From Candidatus Bathyarchaeota archaeon B63 (GTDB taxonomy: Archaea > Thermoproteota > Bathyarchaeia > Bathyarchaeales > DTEX01), in contig LUCF01000064.1 of the NCBI GenBank assembly GCA_001593845.1, forward strand, positions 1-5,361: a DNA stretch of 5,361 nt. The letters run 5' to 3'. The position numbers were made by a program, and so were the translations under genes. The notes under the pieces were generated by a model. That model saw only the letters and a program-made list of their open reading frames with translations. It had not been told where the DNA came from and did no database searches. Below, one piece after another: positions 1-4,278 of this stretch (position 1 is its first letter; each line of letters begins with the position of its first letter).

Positions 1-429
1 GAGGTGGGGGTCTTCTTCTCAGCCGGGTTCGGATTAGCCACGTTCCTCAGCCAGATCCCAGGGGGCATCCTAGCCGACAAGCTTGGAAGGAAGAAGACGA
101 TGGTATTCAGTATCTCTCCGTTACCCCTCCTCTCCGTCCTCTTCCTCTTCACGGACGATTACTTGGTCGTCCTCCTGATATACATAGCCTTCACCGGCCT
201 ATGGAGCGCGACTTGGCCGGCTTCAACCGCATACATAACGGAGATCTCCCCCTCGAGCAGGAGGGGAATAATGGTGGGGGTTAGGCTCACGGCGGTCCGC
301 CTGGGATTCACGGTAGGCCCGCTCATCGGGGGATTCCTATGGGACAACTTCGATGTCCCAACGATATTCTATGTTCTATCCATCCTCATGGCCTCCTCAC
401 TCCTCGCCAGCTTACTCCTCAAAGAATGA
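1..429 (+). CDS. MFS transporter, C-terminal part (5' truncated by window edge)
   Basis: Integral membrane transporter of the major facilitator superfamily; substrate unknown. The frame is already open at base 1 (GAG, then GTG), so the GTG at base 4 is not taken as a start and the gene begins upstream. The visible 142 residues carry an MFS motif A loop, GILADKLGRKK (about residues 22-32), between two hydrophobic helices. Further hydrophobic segments follow at about 34-50, 53-75, 95-112 and 119-139, with a basic loop SPSSRRG between them. The glycine-rich GPLIGGFLWD stretch resembles the glycine/proline-rich helix of MFS proteins. Five helices ending just before the stop fit TM8-TM12 of a 12-helix protein, with motif A repeated in the second half. 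A six-helix half-size protein cannot be excluded without the upstream sequence. It ends 14 bases from the convergent agmatinase stop, so the two transcripts probably overlap. No T-rich terminator is seen after the stop. Confidence 0.85.
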   Translation, partial: EVGVFFSAGFGLATFLSQIPGGILADKLGRKKTMVFSISPLPLLSVLFLFTDDYLVVLLIYIAFTGLWSATWPASTAYITEISPSSRRGIMVGVRLTAVRLGFTVGPLIGGFLWDNFDVPTIFYVLSILMASSLLASLLLKE

Positions 430-443
430 TCGGCTGGACATAA

Positions 444-1322
444 TCACCGTCCGGTCGACGCCGTTAAGACCTCGAAGATTATCCTCGCCGCCGCGGCCGC
501 TGTTGCTCCCGAGTCGTAGAGTGGGGCGACCTCGACGACGTCTAGGCCCGTCAGCCCCCGAAGATCGATCCCAGATATTATCTCGAGGAGCTGATGAGTC
601 GAGATCCCCTCCGGCTCAGGCGTCTGAACGGCGGGGGCGAAGGCCGGATCCAAGACATCCATGTCGACCGAGATGTAGAGGGCGCCGCTGAGAAGCCTAT
701 TGATCCGGGCTGAAGTCTCCTCCGGGCCTTCTCTGCTTATCTCCATCGAGGATATGAGGCTTACGCCTCCTTCCTCAGCGTATACGAGCTCCTCCCTGGA
801 TGCAGCCCGAGTCCCAACCATGATCATCCTTTCAGGCCTCCTAGCCTCGAGCAGCCTCCTCATGACCGTTGCGTGGCAGGTCCTCCTGCCCATGTACTCA
901 TCTCTGAGGTCGAGGTGCGCGTCGAAGCAGAGGATTGTTAGGCGCCCCTCAATCGCCGCCGCTGAGCCGGCGGTGATCGTGTGCTCCCCTCCCAGAATGA
1001 TCGGGGTCTTCCCCTCCTTCAGTATCTCCCCAGTCACGAGTTTAAGTCTCCTCAGCGTCTCCTCGACGTCACCGCTGATGTGGAGGTCCCCGGCATCCCT
1101 GATCTTCAGCTCATCTATTCCTCTTCGCCTTCTGAGGCTGAACCCCTCGATTGATTGGGAGAGCTCCCTTATCGCCTGCGGGCCGAACCTCGAGCCCGGG
1201 CGGTACGAGCTGGTCTGGTCGAGGGGAACCCCTATCACGACGTATTCGGCCTCAGCGAATCCCGTTTCTGACCCGGCGAAAGGCGAAGCCGGCGATGTGT
1301 AAAGATCGATGAACTCTCCCAT
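444..1322 (-). CDS. speB: Agmatinase / ureohydrolase family protein
   Basis: Binuclear-metal (usually Mn) hydrolase of the arginase/agmatinase family, most likely cytoplasmic cleavage of agmatine to putrescine and urea. The 292 residues match the usual family length. All metal ligands are visible: H114 in GGEHT, D134/H136/D138 in DAHLD, and D220/D222 in SVDMDVLDP. The DVVEVAP motif supplies E264, the likely guanidinium-binding glutamate. After DAHLD it reads CHATVMRR rather than the bacterial HGTPFRR, a form I associate with archaeal members. The start is ATG at 1320-1322, preceded six bases upstream by GAGATGA, a one-mismatch match to the archaeal Shine-Dalgarno. The gene is convergent with the MFS gene and divergent from the glycosyltransferase. 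Substrate cannot be fixed from motifs alone: arginase, guanidinobutyrase, formimidoylglutamase and guanidine hydrolase share these ligands. Agmatine is favoured because archaea commonly make polyamines from arginine through agmatine. Confidence 0.93.
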   Translation of the reverse strand: MGEFIDLYTSPASPFAGSETGFAEAEYVVIGVPLDQTSSYRPGSRFGPQAIRELSQSIEGFSLRRRRGIDELKIRDAGDLHISGDVEETLRRLKLVTGEILKEGKTPIILGGEHTITAGSAAAIEGRLTILCFDAHLDLRDEYMGRRTCHATVMRRLLEARRPERMIMVGTRAASREELVYAEEGGVSLISSMEISREGPEETSARINRLLSGALYISVDMDVLDPAFAPAVQTPEPEGISTHQLLEIISGIDLRGLTGLDVVEVAPLYDSGATAAAAARIIFEVLTASTGR

Positions 1323-1328
1323 TGATTC

Positions 1329-1335
1329 TCATCTC
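1329..1335 (-). promoter_or_regulatory. Shine-Dalgarno-like site for the agmatinase gene
   Basis: On the minus strand the sequence GAGATGA lies six bases before the ATG at 1322. It differs by one base from GAGGTGA, the core complementary to the archaeal 16S rRNA 3' end. It supports the chosen start codon. Confidence 0.5.
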
Positions 1336-1399
1336 TCATATCGGGTTTGAATGTCCCCGTCTGATTGGTTAAGGTTGCTGTAGGGGTTGATATGATTTA

Positions 1400-1465
1400 C
1401 CTCTTGACGGATCACGGATCATCAGGGCATTATCAGCTTGGTCGGGTGAAAGCCCGTCTAAGAGG
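1400..1465. ncRNA. Putative structured RNA or regulatory inverted repeat
   Basis: The arms CCTCTTGACGG (1400-1410) and CCGTCTAAGAGG (1454-1465) pair over 11 base pairs with a single unpaired T at 1459. The 43-base interior can add short helices: 1417-1421 with 1439-1443 (five pairs, one G-U), or 1436-1439 with 1450-1453. Either strand could form it. On the minus strand a TATA-like CTATATTG (1488-1495) lies about 26 bases before position 1465, so a transcript from there would begin at the base of the stem. That would give either a free small RNA or the 5' end of a long agmatinase leader. The element could equally be a DNA operator. It matches no riboswitch class that I recognise. Confidence 0.35.
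1408..1421 (+). repeat. Tandem heptamer, two copies of CGGATCA
   Basis: CGGATCA occurs twice back to back, starting inside the left arm of the 1400-1465 inverted repeat. Two adjacent identical heptamers can be a pair of protein-binding half-sites or a slippage product. At this length chance is also plausible. Confidence 0.5.
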
Positions 1466-1487
1466 CGCCGTTCAGTAATACGATAAA

Positions 1488-1495
1488 CAATATAG
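1488..1495 (-). promoter_or_regulatory. TATA-like box reading toward the agmatinase gene
   Basis: The minus strand reads CTATATTG. An archaeal TATA box centred here would place a transcript start near 1465, the outer base pair of the inverted repeat at 1400-1465. A closer but weaker alternative for the agmatinase is CCTTAACC at about 1366-1373, which would give a leader of only about 20 bases. The assignment rests on position and composition only. Confidence 0.25.
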
Positions 1496-1505
1496 GCCTC
1501 CCTGA

Positions 1506-1513
1506 TTTTATAT
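1506..1513 (+). promoter_or_regulatory. TATA-like box for the leader ORF / glycosyltransferase
   Basis: TTTTATAT lies in an AT-rich stretch. A start about 26 bases downstream would fall near 1536, about 12 bases before the leader ORF ATG (1548) and about 107 bases before the glycosyltransferase ATG (1643). A second AT-rich run at about 1526-1537 is a weaker alternative. No upstream purine-rich recognition element is convincing. Confidence 0.4.
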
Positions 1514-1547
1514 GAGTGACTAATCAAATATTTTTTAGAGTGATTGG

Positions 1548-1655
1548 ATGAAGATCATAATGATTGTAGCTTCGAGAATCCGGGATGGGATATTTCAGAG
1601 AGACGGGTTGACAGAAATCATAATAGAGAATGAGCGGGGAAAATGTGGCCGTTAG
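1548..1655 (+). CDS. Small leader ORF overlapping the glycosyltransferase start (hypothetical)
   Basis: A 35-codon ORF (ATG at 1548, TAG at 1653-1655) in a different frame from the glycosyltransferase. It overlaps the first 13 bases of that gene. It begins MKIIMIVASRIRDG and ends in the basic stretch NERGKCGR; I recognise no family. GAGTGAT ends three bases before its ATG and matches the GTGAT part of the archaeal Shine-Dalgarno at a workable distance. The glycosyltransferase ATG itself has only a weak GAGCGGGG before it. The TATA-like box at 1506-1513 is well placed for this ORF. Together this suggests a short upstream peptide whose termination couples translation into the glycosyltransferase, but a chance ORF of this length is quite possible. 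Confidence 0.3.
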   Translation: MKIIMIVASRIRDGIFQRDGLTEIIIENERGKCGR

Positions 1656-2863
1656 ACTTGATCTCATCGTTTCTGAGTCAATTTAGTCTCTGGCAGATCC
1701 TTTTCTTACTCTTCGTTCCCATAGTTATCGATCTGCCCCGAACATTAGGTAAGGCCATCCTCCTCCTCAGCCATGCATTATATAGCCGTCTGAGGAAGCA
1801 GAAGTTCCGCCTCAGATCCCTACCCCTCATCTCCGTCATAGTCCCAGCCCATAACGAGGAGGACATAATAGAGAGGAACGTGCGATGCCTGCTTGAGAGC
1901 GATTACCCCAGGAAGGAGATAATCGTCGTTGATGATGGATCCACGGATAGGACATACCAGATCCTCAGAAGGTACTCGCGGAGGGGGATGATTAAGCTGA
2001 TCCGACGGGAGAAGGCGAGCGGCATGAAGGCCAGGGCGGTTAATCTCGGGCTTAGGCTTGCGAGGGGAGAGATCATACTCATCGTAGACGCAGACACATT
2101 ATTGGAGGTCAGGTCAATCTCGAATATGGTTAAGCGATTCGCTGATGGGAGGGTTGGAGCCGTCGCGGGAAACGTCCGCGTGAGAAACCAGAGGAATCTG
2201 CTGACGAGGCTTCAGGCTTACGAGTACATCATGGCCATGGAGATGGGGAGGAGATACCAGGCATTACTGGGCCTGCTCCTGATAATACCCGGGGCATTCG
2301 GGGCTGTGAGGCGAGAGATCATGAGGAGGGTGGGTGAGTACGACATTGACACGATGACTGAGGACTTCGACCTAACAGTTAAGATCCACAAGTTGAGGAG
2401 GAGGGAGAAGTTCGCGCAGGACGCCGTGGCGTGGACCGTGGTTCCGGAGACCCTCAGGGGCCTCATCGGGCAGAGAACGAGGTGGGACCTAGGCCAGATG
2501 CAGACGCTGCGGAAACATAAGAACATCTTCTTCAGGTCGAGGTTTGGGTTAGTCGGGTTGCTGGGGGCGCCGGACATGGTCTTCGCTGATATTATTCTGA
2601 CGTTCCTAAGGTTCGGCTGGCTGGTCTACACGTTAATTGTGAATCCCCTCTGGGCCTTCCAGATCATACTGTTGGTCTTGACATTTTACTTTCTGCTTGA
2701 ACTCGTCCACGTCTCGGTTGCCTGCCTGCTGTCCTCAAGGAAGGAAGACCTCATCAACATGATGCTCGCCCCCATCGTGGTCTTCATCTACCGCCCCTTC
2801 CTCTTCATTGTACGCCTCCGGGCATACATAAAAGGGCTGATGGGCGAGACTGTTCGATGGTAA
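1643..2863 (+). CDS. Membrane family 2 glycosyltransferase, PgaC/IcaA-like
   Basis: Processive-type GT2 enzyme that probably polymerises a beta-linked polysaccharide from a UDP-sugar at the cytoplasmic face while moving it across the membrane. The 406 residues show an N-terminal hydrophobic segment (about 16-32). A GT-A domain follows with VIVPAHNEE (66-73), VVDDGS (95-100) and DAD (149-151). The acceptor and catalytic motifs are TED (239-241) and QRTRW (277-281, the QxxRW signature). The blocks VGAVAGN (171-177) and VPETLRGL (267-274) recall poly-beta-1,6-N-acetylglucosamine synthases. Hydrophobic segments at about 302-332, 337-362 and 373-391 form the C-terminal membrane part. A stop codon nine bases upstream in frame makes ATG 1643 the earliest ATG start. 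No partner genes such as a deacetylase, PilZ or export protein are in view, so sugar and product stay open; cellulose-, hyaluronan- or N-glycan-type activity are alternatives. Confidence 0.9.
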   Translation: MWPLDLISSFLSQFSLWQILFLLFVPIVIDLPRTLGKAILLLSHALYSRLRKQKFRLRSLPLISVIVPAHNEEDIIERNVRCLLESDYPRKEIIVVDDGSTDRTYQILRRYSRRGMIKLIRREKASGMKARAVNLGLRLARGEIILIVDADTLLEVRSISNMVKRFADGRVGAVAGNVRVRNQRNLLTRLQAYEYIMAMEMGRRYQALLGLLLIIPGAFGAVRREIMRRVGEYDIDTMTEDFDLTVKIHKLRRREKFAQDAVAWTVVPETLRGLIGQRTRWDLGQMQTLRKHKNIFFRSRFGLVGLLGAPDMVFADIILTFLRFGWLVYTLIVNPLWAFQIILLVLTFYFLLELVHVSVACLLSSRKEDLINMMLAPIVVFIYRPFLFIVRLRAYIKGLMGETVRW

Positions 2864-2890
2864 CCGGTCCCGCCTCACACCGGAGGATGA

Positions 2891-2951
2891 GGAAAAGAAC
2901 CTTCTAGGCGGCCTACTCATTAAATGATGAAACGCATTTCATTCTAGAAGG
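2891..2951 (-). terminator. Candidate terminator downstream of the Gfo/Idh gene
   Basis: On the minus strand CCTTCTAG (2951-2944) pairs with CTAGAAGG (2907-2900), eight perfect base pairs. The loop itself contains a six-pair hairpin, ATGAAA with TTTCAT (2927-2932 and 2937-2942, loop CGCA on the plus strand). The downstream arm is followed directly by a pyrimidine-rich TTCTTTTCC (2899-2891). A stem followed by a U-rich tract about 100 bases past the oxidoreductase stop fits termination of the minus-strand transcript. The loop of the outer stem is long (36 bases), which lowers confidence. The structure also lies beyond the convergent glycosyltransferase stop (2863) and could act on both transcripts. 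Confidence 0.35.
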
Positions 2952-3049
2952 CCCCTTTGGTCATCTCTGGGTGAGACATCCCTATTAATTAATGCTTTAT
3001 CACCCTTCATGGAAAGAATCTTGATCATCTCGAATTTGGGGTTTAATGC

Positions 3050-4048
3050 CTAATCGACCTCCACGACCCTTCCGGTCCTGGAGGATTCATATATCGCATT
3101 GATGATGGCGACTGACTTCCGTCCCTCAACCCCGTCTACCATAACCGGCCTGCCCTCCCTAACGGCATAGACCATGTCCTCAATTATGTTTCTCGGCCTG
3201 TCGGGCTTGAGGCTGAACTCATCCAACGTGGCCTCCGGATCGTCCTTCCTTCTGTACAGTTCGACCTTCCCATCCTTCCAGACTATCGACCCATTATCCC
3301 CCGTGATCTCTATAAGGGAGCCGAGTGGAGGATAGCTCGTCGTAGTAGTCACAATTGATCCCCAAGCCCCATTCTCGAATGTGAGGAGGGCGAGGCTTAG
3401 GTCCTCCGTCTCGATCCTATGAGCGAAGGTCCCGGATCTGCCGTAGACAGTCTTAACAGGCCCCATGAACCACTGAAGCAAGTCTATGAAGTGAACGCCC
3501 TGGTTTGCTGCTGACCCTCCCTCAGTGATCCTCTTCTTCCGCCAGCCGTAGGGGTACCCCCTCTCATAATATTCTTGGCTTCTGTACCACTTCATCCTCA
3601 GGTCGCCTAGGATGAGCCTTCCGAGTCTCCCCCTATCCAATGCGGCCTTTATCTTCTGGCTGACCTCTGCGTATCGGAGCTCGAAGTCAACCGCCAGGAT
3701 GGCCCCTGCGTCCCTAGCCGCCTCTATAGCTGCGTCGCATTTCTCAACCCTAATGTCCATCGGCTTCGTGATGAATACGTGTTTCCCAGCGTTGACCGCT
3801 TGGATTGCATAGTCGCAGTGCGTGCCGCTGGGGGTGAAGATCCCTATCACATCGATGTCTTCCCTCGCAAGCATCTCATCATACCTGGTTGTCCAGTCGC
3901 AGTTGAGCTCAGCGGCGACTTCCTTAGCCCTCTCCTCCCTTAGGTCGCAGACGCATGCTACCTCCGCCCCCCGGGTCTCCGCGGCTAACCTAGCTCGGAG
4001 GGCCCCCATCCCAAGGCCTAGAATCCCGAATCTTACGGGGCTGCTCAT
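3050..4048 (-). CDS. Gfo/Idh/MocA family NAD(P)-dependent oxidoreductase
   Basis: Cytoplasmic dehydrogenase of the glucose-fructose oxidoreductase / inositol dehydrogenase family; likely oxidises or reduces a hydroxyl of a sugar, polyol or derivative using NAD(P). The 332-residue product has an N-terminal Rossmann fold with GILGLGMGA (8-16). FITKP (92-96) corresponds to the family's EKP motif but has Thr in place of Glu; Lys95 is kept. The C-terminal substrate domain has GGSAANQGVHFIDLLQWF (177-194), with H186 as the likely catalytic residue and D189. The C-terminus ends in a typical helix, INAIYESSRTGR. The frame can be extended to a TTG at 4123, but those 25 extra residues resemble no family N-terminus and cover a TATA-like box. 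The ATG at 4046-4048, with GAAGGGA five bases upstream, is therefore preferred. It is co-oriented with the DUF6807 gene upstream. Exact substrate unknown. Confidence 0.92.
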   Translation of the reverse strand: MSSPVRFGILGLGMGALRARLAAETRGAEVACVCDLREERAKEVAAELNCDWTTRYDEMLAREDIDVIGIFTPSGTHCDYAIQAVNAGKHVFITKPMDIRVEKCDAAIEAARDAGAILAVDFELRYAEVSQKIKAALDRGRLGRLILGDLRMKWYRSQEYYERGYPYGWRKKRITEGGSAANQGVHFIDLLQWFMGPVKTVYGRSGTFAHRIETEDLSLALLTFENGAWGSIVTTTTSYPPLGSLIEITGDNGSIVWKDGKVELYRRKDDPEATLDEFSLKPDRPRNIIEDMVYAVREGRPVMVDGVEGRKSVAIINAIYESSRTGRVVEVD

Positions 4049-4104
4049 TCTCGTCCCTTCATTACATTTGAATATCGAGCTTCTTGAAGAATCTATCCCT
4101 CCGG

Positions 4105-4111
4105 ATTTAAG
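4105..4111 (-). promoter_or_regulatory. TATA-like box for the Gfo/Idh gene
   Basis: The minus strand reads CTTAAAT, preceded by the purine-rich GGAGGAAGA. A start about 26 bases downstream (near 4082) would leave a leader of about 34 bases before the ATG at 4048. This supports the ATG over the upstream TTG and suggests the oxidoreductase can be transcribed independently of the DUF6807 gene. The same bases overlap the stop codon of the small ORF at 4107-4166. Confidence 0.35.
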
Positions 4112-4266
4112 TCTTCCTCCCAAAGGGATACCGGCTGTGCTTCAGCACAGCCTCCATAATTATCATGTAGGCTCTATTCCTCAAGGCTGGGCCTTCCGAA
4201 ACGATTCACCTTCATGTCCGTGTGGTTCCCGTTGACGAAAAAGACCCCGGGGACCCGCTTCCTCAT
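4107..4266 (-). pseudogene. Possible frameshifted small gene or gene remnant
   Basis: Two short minus-strand reading frames abut here. The first is 4266-4174 (ATG, 30 codons, TAG), containing VPGVFFVNGNHTDMK and ending RPSLEE. The second is open from about 4204, has an ATG at 4166 and ends in TAA at 4107-4109, with product MIIMEAVLKHSRYPFGRKT. Removing one base, the T of the TAG at 4176, would join them into a continuous 52-residue protein with a plausible helix across the junction. The first frame is also in register with the preceding DUF6807 gene, starting 12 bases after its TGA. I recognise no family. It may be a decayed C-terminus, a real small gene with a sequencing error or programmed shift, or chance. 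It has no good ribosome binding site. Confidence 0.3.
4133..4152. repeat. Perfect inverted repeat, 8-bp stem with 4-base loop
   Basis: GGCTGTGC (4133-4140) and GCACAGCC (4145-4152) are exact reverse complements around TTCA (TGAA on the minus strand). It sits upstream of the Gfo/Idh TATA-like box and inside the small ORF remnant. It could be an operator or an RNA hairpin. A terminator is less likely because no T-run follows on either strand. Confidence 0.45.
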
Positions 4267-4278
4267 CGTGGTTTTTGG

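Larger units (their letters stand above)
1323..1642. other. Divergent intergenic region between agmatinase and glycosyltransferase
   Basis: This 320-base spacer separates two divergently read genes and should hold both their promoters. Its right part (about 1480-1565) is clearly richer in A and T than the coding regions and contains TATA-like boxes on both strands. Its middle holds a long bulged inverted repeat (1400-1465) and a tandem heptamer (1408-1421). Its right end contains a 35-codon ORF (1548-1655) that overlaps the glycosyltransferase start. I found no tRNA-like T-loop and no C/D-box pair in a workable arrangement. Confidence 0.6.

Noticed and set aside
700..1302. 200-codon open frame on the plus strand inside the agmatinase gene
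   Set aside because: Antisense to a gene whose metal-binding motifs are intact. The translation is Ser/Leu-rich with no domain, as expected from an antisense shadow.
1405..1440. C/D-box guide RNA on the minus strand (CTGA followed by TGATGA)
   Set aside because: The internal D'/C'-like pair is present but no C box upstream or D box downstream lies at a workable distance.
1565..1590. TTCGAGAATC resembling a tRNA T-loop
   Set aside because: The flanking bases do not form a T-stem, and no D-arm, anticodon arm or acceptor stem can be drawn around it.
2864..2883. CCGGT/ACCGG hairpin directly after the glycosyltransferase stop as a terminator
   Set aside because: Only five base pairs with a ten-base loop and no T-run after it; too weak to annotate.
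4049..4123. 25-residue N-terminal extension of the Gfo/Idh protein from a TTG codon
   Set aside because: The Rossmann fold starts just after the ATG at 4048, the extension has no family-like sequence, and it covers a TATA-like box and ribosome binding site.
3822..4235. 137-codon open frame on the plus strand over the oxidoreductase N-terminus and spacer
   Set aside because: Antisense to the Rossmann-fold coding region; low-complexity Ser/Leu/Pro content and no recognisable motif.
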